Of a DNA stretch of 64,000 nucleotides, positions 17,301-24,861 are shown one piece after another. The notes beneath the pieces were generated by a model, which saw only the letters and a list, made by a program, of their open reading frames with translations, had not been told where the DNA came from and ran no database searches. Numbering within the stretch: position 1 is the stretch's first letter; each line of letters opens with the position of its first letter. The translations under genes were made by a program, and so were the position numbers. The DNA comes from Streptomyces scabiei 87.22 (GTDB lineage: Bacteria; Actinomycetota; Actinomycetes; Streptomycetales; Streptomycetaceae): contig NC_013929.1 of NCBI RefSeq assembly GCF_000091305.1, forward strand, positions 1-64,000, in the 5' to 3' direction.

Positions 17301-18194
17301 TTACGCTGCGAGGGCATGCTCTTGCTCGTGTCGCTGACGGGTCTCCAGCGGGGTGAGGTAGCCCCAGACTGGATGCCTTCGCAGCCGCTTGCGGTTGTAG
17401 AAGGTCTCGATGAAGGCGAAGATCTCAGCGCGGGCAGTGGTCCGGTCGGGCCAGCGGCGGGTGCCGATCTCCGCTTTCAGCAGCGCGAAGAAGCTCTCGG
17501 CGGCGGCATTGTCGTAGCACGAGCCGGTTCGGCCCATGCTCTGCCGCAGGCCCAACCTGCTTATTTCCCGGCGGAGTTCGTCAGAGGTGTACTCGGCTCC
17601 GCGGTCCGAGTGCACGATGCAGCCGGTCTGTAGCCGACCACGTCCGGCGGCCATCGTCAGTGCGTCGACCACCAGAGAGGCGCGGTGGTGGTCGGCCATC
17701 GAGTAGCCGACGATCTCGCGGGTGGCCAGGTCCAGCCAGGTCGCGAGATAGAGCCAGCCCTCGTCGGTGGGGATGTAGGTGATGTCACCGACCAGTTTCC
17801 GCCCCGGGTCGGCGGCCGTGAAGTCACGGCCGATCAGGTCGTGAGCGGGCACCGCCTTCCTCGCTGGACGGGTCAGCGACCGGCGCTTGCGCCGGGTGAC
17901 CCCGGTGATGTCGCACTCACGCATGATCCGCTCCACTCGCTTGCGGTTGACCCGCCGGTCCATCCTGCGCAACTCGGCATGGATACGCGGCACTCCGTAG
18001 GTGCACCGGGAGGCTATGTGCAACACGGTGATCTCGTGGGCCAGGGCGTCGTCGGCGGCCCGGCGGGCGGCGCGGGCCGGCTCGCCGGCCAGCCAGGCGT
18101 AGAAGGAGGACCGGGCCACCTTCAGCAGCCGGCACAGCAGAGCAACGTTGTGGGTGGTCTTCTCCGCCTCGATGAACGCGTACACCTCGCTCAT
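17301..18194 (-). CDS. IS3-family transposase OrfB (integrase catalytic)
   Basis: 297 aa from ATG 18194, overlapping the OrfA stop as ATGA. An N-terminal HTH_21-like region (YAFIEAEKTTHNVALLCRLL) is followed by the DDE core: D in VGDITYIP, D in IVHSDRGAEYTS, and E in AAAESFFALLKAE, with the spacing of IS3 enzymes. The C-terminus YNRKRLRRHPVWGYLTPLE is typical. In IS3 elements OrfAB is usually made by -1 frameshifting; here the overlap may instead allow re-initiation. The catalytic triad is intact. Confidence 0.93.
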   Translation of the reverse strand: MSEVYAFIEAEKTTHNVALLCRLLKVARSSFYAWLAGEPARAARRAADDALAHEITVLHIASRCTYGVPRIHAELRRMDRRVNRKRVERIMRECDITGVTRRKRRSLTRPARKAVPAHDLIGRDFTAADPGRKLVGDITYIPTDEGWLYLATWLDLATREIVGYSMADHHRASLVVDALTMAAGRGRLQTGCIVHSDRGAEYTSDELRREISRLGLRQSMGRTGSCYDNAAAESFFALLKAEIGTRRWPDRTTARAEIFAFIETFYNRKRLRRHPVWGYLTPLETRQRHEQEHALAA

Positions 18195-18496
18195 CGATCG
18201 CTCTCCTTCGCGAAGAAGACCGCCGCTTTTCGCAGCACCTCGATCGTCTCGGCCTGCTCACGGTTCTGCCTCCGCAGCCGACGCAGCTCTTCCCGCTCCG
18301 CGCTCGTCAGCTCACCCGGCGACCCCTGCCCGCGGTCGATCGTGTCCTGCTTGACCCAGTTCCGCAGCCCCTCGGAGCTGACCCCGATCTCCCGAGCCAC
18401 CTCGGTGACGGTCTTGCCGGAGGACCGGACCAGCGCGACCGCGTCGCGCTTGAACTCCTCCGAGTACCGCCTGCTGCGGTTGCTCTTAGAAGTCAT
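18191..18496 (-). CDS. IS3-family OrfA (helix-turn-helix), start replaced by IS5 end
   Basis: 101 aa with the HTH segment RYSEEFKRDAVALVRSSG and a leucine-zipper-like C-terminus (RRLRRQNREQAETIEVLRKA), the normal IS3 OrfA layout. The IS5 element inserted within the first codons. Reconstructed without IS5, the gene begins at a GTG near 19362 (VGSKSNRSRR) behind AGAGGAAG. In the present sequence the IS5 terminus happens to supply an in-frame ATG at 18496, giving MTSKSNRSRR, but the native ribosome site is now 860 bases away. Expression is therefore probably reduced. Confidence 0.8.
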   Translation of the reverse strand: MTSKSNRSRRYSEEFKRDAVALVRSSGKTVTEVAREIGVSSEGLRNWVKQDTIDRGQGSPGELTSAEREELRRLRRQNREQAETIEVLRKAAVFFAKESDR

Positions 18497-19345
18497 CTCA
18501 TTTGGTGAGTCTGCGGTAGCAGATGAGGGTGCAGGCGATGCTGGTGAAGGCGAGGAAGTGGTCGGCCTTGCGTTCGTAGCGTCGGTGGAGGCGGCGGCAG
18601 CCGGCGAGCCATGCCATCGTGCGTTCGATGATCCAGCGGTGGCGCCCCAGCCGTTGTGAGGACTCGACTCCCTTGCGGGCGATGCGGTGGGTGATGCCGC
18701 GCTTGCGTAACCATCGCCGCAGGTGGGCGTAGTCGTAGCCCTTGTCGGCGTGGAGTTTGCCGGGCCGGCGCCGTCGTCGGCCTCGGCGCGAGCGGATCGG
18801 CGGGATGCCCTTCACGAGCGGGATCAGGGCCTGGCTGTCGTGCAGGTTGGCCCCGGAAATGGCGACAGATATGGGCAGACCTGTCCGTTCGGTGATCAGG
18901 TGGATCTTCGATCCGTACTTGCCCCGGTCGACAGGATTCGGACCCGTCAGGTCCCCCTTTTCAGGGCCCGCATGTTCACCGAGTCGACCGCGCACCGCGA
19001 CCAGTCCAGCTCACCGCGGGCACCGAGTTCGTCGAGGACCAGGCGGTGGAGCCTGGCCCACACCCTTGCCTTCGTCCACTCGGCGAACCGCCGGTGGGCG
19101 GTCGCTCCGGAGGGGCCGAACGACGCCGAAGGCAGCTGCTGCCAGGTACAACCCGACGTAGCCACGAAGACGATCGCGGCCAGTACTTCCCGGTCGCCGT
19201 GCCGACGCCGACCACCGCCCTGCGGCCGCGACGGCGCCTCCGGCACCACCCGCTGGAACAACTCCCACAACTCGTCCGGCACCAGCCGCTCAACGATCCC
19301 CACCATGACCCACAGAATACCGAGTCATCCAAATGAGATGGCTTC
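18489..19345 (-). mobile_element. IS5-family element (IS427-like) nested in the IS3
   Basis: 857 bp. The left end GAAGTCATCTCATTTGG (18489-18505) and the right end CCAAATGAGATGGCTTC (19329-19345) are inverted repeats with one mismatch in 17. The element is flanked by TTA on both sides (18486-18488 and 19346-19348), the 3-bp TNA target duplication typical of the IS427 group. Removing it restores the IS3 orfA start, which shows it arrived after the IS3. Confidence 0.92.
18498..19306 (-). CDS. IS5-family transposase in two frames (frameshift at A4G5)
   Basis: The first frame runs from ATG 19306 (VERLVPDELWELFQRVVP) through LDWSRCAVDSVNMRAL and stops shortly after 18947. The second frame takes over at KKGDLTGPNPVDRGKYGSK and ends at 18498 with RWIIERTMAWLAGCRRLHRRYE. 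The D of CAVDS, the D of LHADKGYDY and the E of IIERT make the DDE triad. The switch falls at an AAAAGGGGG run (about 18953-18962), a classic slippery sequence, so this is probably a programmed frameshift and not a broken gene. Confidence 0.88.
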
Positions 19346-19423
19346 TTACTTCCCACCTGGCACTACTTCCTCTGGAACCTCATGTCCCAGTCTCCAGGTG
19401 TCCAACATCAAGGGGAAGCTTCA

Positions 19424-19595
19424 CCTTCAGCGTCCACCGCTCACCCTCGCGTTCAATGCCCACGAACACGGCACGCTGCGCCTTGGCCGCCCGATAGGCA
19501 GCATCGAACCGGTCGGTGGCGTCCGGGATCAGATGGCCAGGGCAGGGCACGGGCAGCTGCATAGCGGACATAGTGCCAGGAATCATCTGATTCAT
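19424..19595 (-). pseudogene. 5' fragment of an unrecognised gene cut by the IS3 right end
   Basis: On the minus strand an open frame begins at 19595 (or ATG 19571) and reads like real protein (ATDRFDAAYRAAKAQRAVFVG, then EREGERWTLKV). It runs into the IS3 right terminus at 19423, ending a few codons inside it. No homologue comes to mind. Its orientation, opposite to the endonuclease fragment on the other side of the IS3, supports a rearrangement at the insertion. The rest of 19596-19767 shows no gene. Confidence 0.4.
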
Positions 19596-19767
19596 CGCAA
19601 GCGTCCCGGAGTGCGGACGACAGGCTCATCCCTCCCAGGAGGGTGCCCAAGATCCCCGACAGCGTCAGGTACTGACGAGGGTCCCGATGTCAGAGGTGCC
19701 AGGGACACTGGTCGCAAGCCTCAGTGCCGCCTGAGGCGTCGGCTTCCTGGACTCGAAGGATTGGCAC

Positions 19768-20592
19768 ATGCTCACTGAAGCTCTCATGGCCGTGGCCGGA
19801 GCCGGCGGGACCGCCGTCGTCCAGGCCGCTGGCACCGACGCATGGACCGGTCTGCGGCAACGCGTAGCCCGTCTCCTGGGGCGTGGCGACACTCAGCGCG
19901 AGAGCGCGGAGCTGGAGCGCCTGGACCGCACTGCGCAGGCTCTGGAGGAGGCCGACGCCACCGGCGAGACGGAGCGGACGCGCCTGCGCCAGGAGGCATC
20001 GTGGCAGACCCGCTTCGAGTCGCTTCTGGAGAACCTTGCGGACTCCGAGCAGCAGCAGGTCGCCACCGAGCTTCAGGCACTGGTGGCCGAGCAGCAGGAA
20101 TTCGCGGCCCGCCAAGGCGTGGTCGGCAACACCTTCAATGGCCCCGCCGCTCTGCAGGTCGGAAACCACAACCAGCAGGAGAACCGCTTCCACATCGCAA
20201 GCTACCTGCCCGCTCCCGTAGGCCCCCGGGTCATCCTCCAGGTCTCCAATTCCATCCCTGTGTACGACCTGCCCGACGGGAGCCAGGACCTGGGCGATCA
20301 TTTCGTCAGCGTGGAGGCGGTCAACACCGGTGACCAGCCGATCGCCATCACCAGCTGGGGTATCGAGCTCCCCGGTGATCGGCGCATGTTCGTCACGCGA
20401 GGCGAGAACTGGGCAACTCCGCTCCCCCACGTGCTCGCTCCTGGCGCCCCTCCCGCACGGTTCCTGATCCGAGCCGATGAGCTGCGGCGGGTAGAGCGAG
20501 AGCAACGCATTCCGTACACGCAGATGCGGCCCTACGTGGGGCTGGCCGACGGGACGGTCGTGCGCGCCGATCGCAGCGTGCCGTTGGCCTGA
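19768..20592 (+). CDS. putative signalling protein with RHIM-like amyloid motif
   Basis: 274 aa. The N-terminal ~40 residues (MLTEALMAVAGAGGTAVVQA, then LRQRVARLLGRG) resemble the short helical start of Streptomyces effector-associated proteins, followed by a Glu/Gln-rich helical region to about residue 115. Residues 118-136 then read VVGNTFNGPAALQVGNHNQ. The core LQVGNHN (129-135) matches the RHIM pattern I/V/L-Q-x-G-x-x-N of necroptosis proteins and of bacterial amyloid signalling motifs (BASS). The C-terminal half is beta-rich and Ig-like (VILQVSNSIPVYDL, FVSVEAVNTGDQPIAITSWG). It has no signal peptide or membrane segment. It stands alone, ended by a strong terminator at 20610. Function is inferred; it could be a monomeric sensor or adaptor. 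Confidence 0.65.
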   Translation: MLTEALMAVAGAGGTAVVQAAGTDAWTGLRQRVARLLGRGDTQRESAELERLDRTAQALEEADATGETERTRLRQEASWQTRFESLLENLADSEQQQVATELQALVAEQQEFAARQGVVGNTFNGPAALQVGNHNQQENRFHIASYLPAPVGPRVILQVSNSIPVYDLPDGSQDLGDHFVSVEAVNTGDQPIAITSWGIELPGDRRMFVTRGENWATPLPHVLAPGAPPARFLIRADELRRVEREQRIPYTQMRPYVGLADGTVVRADRSVPLA

Positions 20593-20609
20593 TGGGCGGA
20601 AGTCGATGA

Positions 20610-20641
20610 GGGGCGGGCTGCCGGTGCTGGCAGCCCGCCCC
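20610..20641 (+). terminator. strong rho-independent terminator
   Basis: GGGGCGGGCTGCC, a 6-nt loop, then GGCAGCCCGCCCC form a perfect 13-bp stem followed by TTCGT, 18 bases after the stop of the RHIM-motif gene. It may also act on the opposing small gene at 20670-20855. Confidence 0.88.
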
Positions 20642-20669
20642 TTCGTCCTGACCGGCAGGTGATCGGCGG

Positions 20670-20855
20670 TTACCGCTGGCGCGGGATGGTGACCCGGGCC
20701 TCCGCCAGGACGATGCCGGTCGCCGGATCGCGGTGCACGGGAACGTACAGGCCCCAGTCGGCGTCACCGGCCGTGAGCCAGCCTCCGGCCCACGGGGCGT
20801 CGGTGGTCGTGAGTACGCGACCGGCGAGCGGGCCACCCAGGAGTCGGACGATCAC
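20670..20855 (-). CDS. small hypothetical protein
   Basis: 61 aa from GTG 20855, preceded by an excellent GGAGG nine bases upstream. It reads IVRLLGGPLAGRVLTTTDAP, then DWGLYVPVHRDPATGIVLAEARV, a small beta-rich fold with no signal peptide. The GPLAG start followed by a YxPVHRDPxTG stretch looks like a conserved small actinobacterial protein, but I know no function. The GCGCAAC repeat array lies about 330 bases upstream of its start. Confidence 0.62.
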   Translation of the reverse strand: MIVRLLGGPLAGRVLTTTDAPWAGGWLTAGDADWGLYVPVHRDPATGIVLAEARVTIPRQR

Positions 20856-21182
20856 AGCGGTACCTCCATCCGGCGGGGCTCTCCCGCCTCACCCCTTGGT
20901 GGGGCTCGGCACCGGAAGGACAGCACCGGGGCGCCGGCGACTTCTGTCCCGGCTCCGCCGCCGGGCTGACGGCGGCGAGGCGCGGCGGCCCCGGCCGACG
21001 CGCAACCGGGCTGAGCGCGCCCCGATCCCCGGCCGCGGCCGCGCCGCCCATCCCGCCCCTCCCTTCCTCCTTCACTCCAGCCAAGGGACATGGGCAGAGC
21101 AGCCGCAACGGGGATGTCAGCGATCCGACCACGGCAAAACGGCGTGGTGACCTGCGCGGACACCGGGACGGTCCTGCGGGCC

Positions 21183-21251
21183 GCGCAACACCTAGCGCAA
21201 CCCTTGGCGCAACATCCAGCGCAACAGATAGGGCGCAACCCCCAGCGCAAC
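21183..21251. repeat. iteron-like array of six GCGCAAC heptamers
   Basis: GCGCAAC occurs at 21183, 21195, 21207, 21219, 21233 and 21245, giving starts 12, 12, 12, 14 and 12 bases apart and all on the same strand. The intervening 5-7 bases differ. The array sits in the 426-base gene-free stretch 20856-21281 between two leftward small genes. Near helical-turn spacing of directly repeated heptamers is typical of protein-binding iterons at replication origins or of cooperative operators. Nothing else recognisable is seen in this stretch. Confidence 0.75.
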
Positions 21252-21281
21252 CTCGTGCTCCTTGTCGACCGGGGCGGCCTG

Positions 21282-21518
21282 TCACGCGGCCCGGACAGCT
21301 CCGTGAGCGCGGACGAGGTGACGCAGCTCGGACCGTGCCGCCGGCACCAAGGGGACGGTCTCCCAGTAGGGGTGCCACCACAGCCGTACGGACAGGAGCA
21401 GCAGGCGGCGGCGCAGGGCTGTGGTGTCGCGGGGGCGGGGTGCGGCGAGCGCTTGGTAGGTGGCATTCCAGGCGGCTTGCGTCTGCACCAGGTCGTCGGG
21501 GAAGTCGGTCACGTCCAT
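21282..21518 (-). CDS. small hypothetical protein, last gene of the JmjC cluster
   Basis: 78 aa if started at ATG 21518 (MDVTDFPDDLVQTQAAWNAT). A start at 21629 would add residues that look non-coding. It continues YQALAAPRPRDTTALRRRLL and LWWHPYWETVP, a helical protein with a Trp-rich centre. It follows the APH-like kinase by 117 bases in the same direction, so it may belong to the same transcript. Family unknown to me. Confidence 0.58.
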   Translation of the reverse strand: MDVTDFPDDLVQTQAAWNATYQALAAPRPRDTTALRRRLLLLSVRLWWHPYWETVPLVPAARSELRHLVRAHGAVRAA

Positions 21519-21635
21519 ACCGGCATTAGATCGCTTGTTCGAATTGCGTGTCACTTCGGACACGCCACTCAGACCGTGGTCGGGGGTCGCGCCCGGCGTG
21601 GTCGGCCTCATGGGGGTCGGGGCGACCACGCGGGC

Positions 21636-22469
21636 TCAGCGGCGGCGGAGTTCCTCAGCCCAGTTCCGAAGCGGTCCTTCGAGGACCAGATTGTCTCCGC
21701 GGGCCACGGTCTGGAGCAGCTGGGCGCACACGGTCGCTTCGGCGGCGAGGCCGGCCGGGCTGCCGAGCACGGGGAAGGCGGCGCGGACGCGGGCGGCGGT
21801 GTCCGGCTGAAGCAGCGAATAGGCGTAGAGCGTGGCGCCGTCGAAGCCTTCTGGAGCTCGCCCCCAGCCCTCCCAGTCCAGCACCTTCAGCGGCGCTGTG
21901 ACGTTCGCCCAGTGCAGGTCGGCGTGGGCGGAGGTCCAGCTAGTTACAGCCGGGGCCGGGATCCCGAGGAACTCGAGGATGGCACGGTCCATGTACTGCT
22001 GCCGTACGGCTACGCGCTCAGTGGCGACCACCGACACCTTCTCCAGCGTCCCGGTGAGGTCGGCCCACCAGGAGTCCGGCAGCTGGGAGTCGTGCCGGAG
22101 GATCGGGTCGTCGGACAGGACCGGCTCATGGACGCGGGCCGAAAGCTCCGCTCGGTAGGCGGTGGTGTCGTCGAAGGCGTCGTGCACGCCCAGCAGCGCG
22201 GGCCGGTGCCCGTAGAGGTCGCCGAATGCATGCTGTGCGTCCAGGGCGCCGTCCCACAACTTCCCTGACGCCTTGTCCTCCGGGGCGGACACCAGCCGCA
22301 GCCAGGCGGGTTCTCCGGCGGCGGTACGGGCCGGGGTTCCCAGGGTGCGCCCGGCCCACCCCCAGAACTCCCCGCCGGGCTCGGTCTGCACGTCCAAAGC
22401 CTTGGCGGCGCTGGCGCGGTGGACGCGCATGCGCTGTTCGGTGTCCGGGTCAGGGGGAGGCGAGTACAC
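21636..22469 (-). CDS. APH-like phosphotransferase of the candidate peptide cluster
   Basis: 277 aa from GTG 22469, with GGGAG seven bases upstream, overlapping the aldo/keto reductase gene by 20 bases. The C-terminal half holds the kinase signature SAHADLHWANV (catalytic HxDxxxxN Asp) followed by LKVLDWEGWGRAPEGFD (the DWE metal ligand), as in aminoglycoside phosphotransferase-fold kinases. The N-lobe is poorly conserved. In class V lanthipeptide-type and thioviridamide-type pathways APH-like proteins phosphorylate Ser/Thr of a precursor, but no HopA1-like lyase partner is encoded here. The substrate may therefore be the peptide, a small molecule, or unknown. Coupling to JmjC and reductase genes supports a shared pathway. 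Confidence 0.72.
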   Translation of the reverse strand: MYSPPPDPDTEQRMRVHRASAAKALDVQTEPGGEFWGWAGRTLGTPARTAAGEPAWLRLVSAPEDKASGKLWDGALDAQHAFGDLYGHRPALLGVHDAFDDTTAYRAELSARVHEPVLSDDPILRHDSQLPDSWWADLTGTLEKVSVVATERVAVRQQYMDRAILEFLGIPAPAVTSWTSAHADLHWANVTAPLKVLDWEGWGRAPEGFDGATLYAYSLLQPDTAARVRAAFPVLGSPAGLAAEATVCAQLLQTVARGDNLVLEGPLRNWAEELRRR

Positions 22470-23355
22470 CAGTGATCTCCCGCAACTTGGCGGCGGTCAG
22501 GGAGGGTTGAGCGACGGCGTCGGCCGCCTCCTTCCAGTGTGGCGCACCGGAGGCGGCCAGAAGGACGTCCGTCACTCCTGGGCATGACGCGACGGTGAGG
22601 ACGCACGTCTGTGCGGGGGTCAGGCCCGGCCGGATGAGGTCGGCGAGCTCCTGGTCGACCATGCCGGGGAGCTCCCCGCCGTGCAGCGGGGCCGACGCCA
22701 TCACCCGCAGGCCTGCGTCCACGGCGGCCGGGAGCGGCCCGTGGCCGTGAAGGGCCTGCACGATCGGCGTCATCATCACCAGGCTGACCGGCAACTGGAT
22801 GGCGGCCAGGTGATGCTGCTGTCCGCCGGCGGCTTCGGCGGCCAGGGCGAGCAGCTCCCCCACCGTGAACGCCTCCTCCAGGCCCGCCCACGTGGCAATC
22901 CCGTACCCGGTCACGTGCCCGGCCGCCACGGCTTCCTCCAGGACGGCGAAGGCGTCCCGGATCGCACGGTGCAGGGCGGGGCGGTCGCCGGGGTGGGCGC
23001 GCTCGGGGTTGTGGAGCAGGACCAGGTCCAGCCGCTCGCGCCCGAGCTGGGCGCGGTTACGGCGGATCTGCCAGCGCACGTAGTTGGGGGCGAGGCTGTG
23101 CCCGGCGACGGCCTGGTCCTCGGTGAGGACACCGTCGTTCACGGCGTCAGCGCCGGTGGCCGCGGTGAAGAATCCGGCCTTCGTGGAGATGCGCACGTGC
23201 GGGTGGGCGGCCAGGACCGGCAACAGGAGGGTCTGCGCCTGGCCGGTGGCGTAGTTGGGGGCGGTGTCGATCCACGCGCCGGAGGCGGCCGCACGGACGG
23301 CCGCCTCCGGGATCGCCTGGCACCGGTAGGTACCGAGGGCGAGTTGTGCGGTCAC
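22450..23355 (-). CDS. aldo/keto reductase-like protein of the candidate peptide cluster
   Basis: 301 aa from ATG 23355, overlapping the JmjC stop by 4 bases (ATGA). Features of the (beta/alpha)8 family are visible: LALGTYR at the start, WIDTAPNYATGQAQ (the Asp/Tyr region), ISTKAGFF with the catalytic Lys, and LDLVLLHNPERAHP with the expected His. The C-terminal NADPH-binding part (VMASAPLHGGELPGM, then VASCPGVTDVLLAA) is somewhat divergent. Such enzymes normally reduce carbonyls or oxidise alcohols with NADP(H). Together with the JmjC protein it could process an oxidised side chain on a peptide, an inference from context alone. Confidence 0.75.
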   Translation of the reverse strand: MTAQLALGTYRCQAIPEAAVRAAASGAWIDTAPNYATGQAQTLLLPVLAAHPHVRISTKAGFFTAATGADAVNDGVLTEDQAVAGHSLAPNYVRWQIRRNRAQLGRERLDLVLLHNPERAHPGDRPALHRAIRDAFAVLEEAVAAGHVTGYGIATWAGLEEAFTVGELLALAAEAAGGQQHHLAAIQLPVSLVMMTPIVQALHGHGPLPAAVDAGLRVMASAPLHGGELPGMVDQELADLIRPGLTPAQTCVLTVASCPGVTDVLLAASGAPHWKEAADAVAQPSLTAAKLREITGVLASP

Positions 23356-24524
23356 AGCAGGCTCCCCACCGTCGCGGCCTGCCCGGCAACGAGCTCCTGG
23401 ACCAGAGCGGCGACGTCCTCCAGGGCGAGATCGGCCGTGTGGGCGAGCGCGGCCAGGTCCACGGTCCGGCCGTCGACCAGCGGGCGCAGCACCGCCTCCG
23501 CCTCGGGCGCGAACTCGTACACGGTGCCGGCGGCCGACAACGTCACCATGTCCTCGCCGACGTCCAGCACCGCGCGGGCGGTGGTCAGCCGGACCCGCAG
23601 GCCGCCGTCGACGGGGACGGTGTCGATGTACGGCAGGCTCGGCACCATCCGCCCGGCGGCCTGGCCGTCCATCGCGGCCCGGTAGCGGGCGAGCAGCTCG
23701 GGGTCGTCCAGCAGTTCGGCGAGCCGTTTACGCATCCCGTCCACGGCGTCGCCCTGGACGTCCGGTGCGGCGAGCAGCGGCAGGTCGCGCCTCCAGTCCT
23801 CGTGCGTGAGCAGCTGCTCGGACACCCACGTCATCAGGTCGGTCGCGGTGTGGGTCTGCAGTCCGCAGGTGACGTGCAGGGAGCGAGTGCCCTGGTCGGC
23901 GGAGACCGCATGCCATACCCCGCGCGGCACGTACAGGACGTCGCCCGGCCACAGGACCAGGTCGGCGACCGGCTCGGTGGGTGCCTCGCCGGGGTCCTCG
24001 ATGTCGCGGTACAGCGGGTACGGGCGGGTGGTGCCGTAGATCCGCCACCGTTTCGCGCCGTCCAGCTGGACGATGACCGTGTCGTGGTCGTCCCAGTGGA
24101 TACCGAAGCCCTCGGTGGCGCTCCAGGAGGCGTAGAGGTTCGCCTGGACGCGGGTGTGCAGCTCGCGCTCGATCGCTTCACAGAGGCGGGCGATCGGCGG
24201 GTGGAGTTCGTCGACGCTGTCCAGGGCGATCGAGGCGCCCTCCTTCAGGCGGGCGTGCAGTTCGGCCGGGTGCAGGCGGTGCCACACCGTGTGACGGCGC
24301 GTGGCCACCGGCGTGGTGTAGCCGCCGACCAGCAGCGTCTCGCCGTCGCGGGACAGCCTCATCCGGGGCGGCTCCAGCCGGTGGGTGGCGAGGATCTGGT
24401 TGAGGTCGTCGAAGGTCATCAGTCCGGCGACATCGAGGGCGCCGGGTACGTGGCGGTGTTCGCGGTGCAGTGCCTGGGCGAGGAAGTCCTCGCCCAGGCA
24501 CGCCGCGATGGACAGGCGCGTCAT
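23352..24524 (-). CDS. JmjC/cupin-like 2-oxoglutarate oxygenase
   Basis: 390 aa from ATG 24524, 21 bases after the stop of the 49-aa peptide gene. The iron site is recognisable: HWDDHDTVIVQLDGAKRW (HxD) and, about 60 residues later, LVLWPGDVLYVPRGVWHAV with the distal His. This is the layout of JmjC-type ribosomal oxygenases, which hydroxylate Arg, His, Lys or Asn side chains. The N-terminus SIAACLGEDFLAQALHREHR and the helical C-terminus also fit that class. Its immediate coupling to a small peptide gene suggests a peptide substrate rather than a ribosomal protein. Confidence 0.8.
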   Translation of the reverse strand: MTRLSIAACLGEDFLAQALHREHRHVPGALDVAGLMTFDDLNQILATHRLEPPRMRLSRDGETLLVGGYTTPVATRRHTVWHRLHPAELHARLKEGASIALDSVDELHPPIARLCEAIERELHTRVQANLYASWSATEGFGIHWDDHDTVIVQLDGAKRWRIYGTTRPYPLYRDIEDPGEAPTEPVADLVLWPGDVLYVPRGVWHAVSADQGTRSLHVTCGLQTHTATDLMTWVSEQLLTHEDWRRDLPLLAAPDVQGDAVDGMRKRLAELLDDPELLARYRAAMDGQAAGRMVPSLPYIDTVPVDGGLRVRLTTARAVLDVGEDMVTLSAAGTVYEFAPEAEAVLRPLVDGRTVDLAALAHTADLALEDVAALVQELVAGQAATVGSLL

Positions 24525-24545
24525 CGCGTCAGGGCTCCCGGTCCG

Positions 24546-24695
24546 TCAGTCGTTGCCGTCGCTCTTGCCGGTGCCGCCGCCGTCCGAGGGGATGGCGTTG
24601 CGGCCCCGGGCGGCGACGATCGAGCGGCGGGAACGGACCAGGCCGCCGGTCGACGGCCCGGACGTGGCGGGCGGGGGCGTGGCGGGACTCTGCAT
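24546..24695 (-). CDS. candidate ribosomal peptide precursor (49 aa)
   Basis: ATG 24695 is preceded by a near-perfect AGGAGG five bases upstream, strong support for translation. The peptide begins MQSPATPPPATSGPSTGGLV, continues with a basic middle RSRRSIVAARGRNAIP, and ends with a Gly/Asp-rich tail SDGGGTGKSDGND. A Pro/Thr/Ser-rich leader-like half followed by an Arg/Asn/Asp-containing half would suit side-chain hydroxylation by the adjacent JmjC protein. No Cys is present, so lanthionine chemistry is excluded. I recognise no described RiPP family. The divergent XRE-TPR regulator starts 166 bases away, giving a compact regulator-peptide-enzyme arrangement. Confidence 0.6.
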   Translation of the reverse strand: MQSPATPPPATSGPSTGGLVRSRRSIVAARGRNAIPSDGGGTGKSDGND

Positions 24696-24861
24696 GGAAT
24701 CCTCCTGCGGGGGTTGGTGGCCGGGCCCTGGATAGCCGTGGCCGCGAACACCATCAGTACAGCCGCGAACCATGCGGGCGATAACCCCGTGATGGGGCCC
24801 CCACGGTGGGTATGGTCGTTGGGCTGACGCACTGTCATTCCACGAGAGTTCTGGGGGACTT

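Larger units (their letters stand above)
17268..19423 (-). mobile_element. IS3-family element, interrupted by an IS5-family insertion
   Basis: The left end at 17268 reads TGAAGTTTCCCCGTGATG. The right end, read inward from 19423, is TGAAGCTTCCCCTTGATG, so the termini are imperfect inverted repeats extending about 25 bp. Between them lie orfB and orfA on the minus strand, and the IS5 element at 18489-19345. Without the IS5 the IS3 would be about 1.3 kb, normal for the family. The 3-bp flanks (CCC left, CCT right) are not an exact target duplication, and different genes flank the two sides, suggesting a deletion or recombination at this site. Confidence 0.85.

Noticed and set aside
21282..24695. 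Lanthipeptide or class V lanthipeptide assignment for the peptide cluster
   Set aside because: The peptide has no Cys and there is no HopA1-like or LanB/LanM-type gene; only the APH-like kinase is shared.
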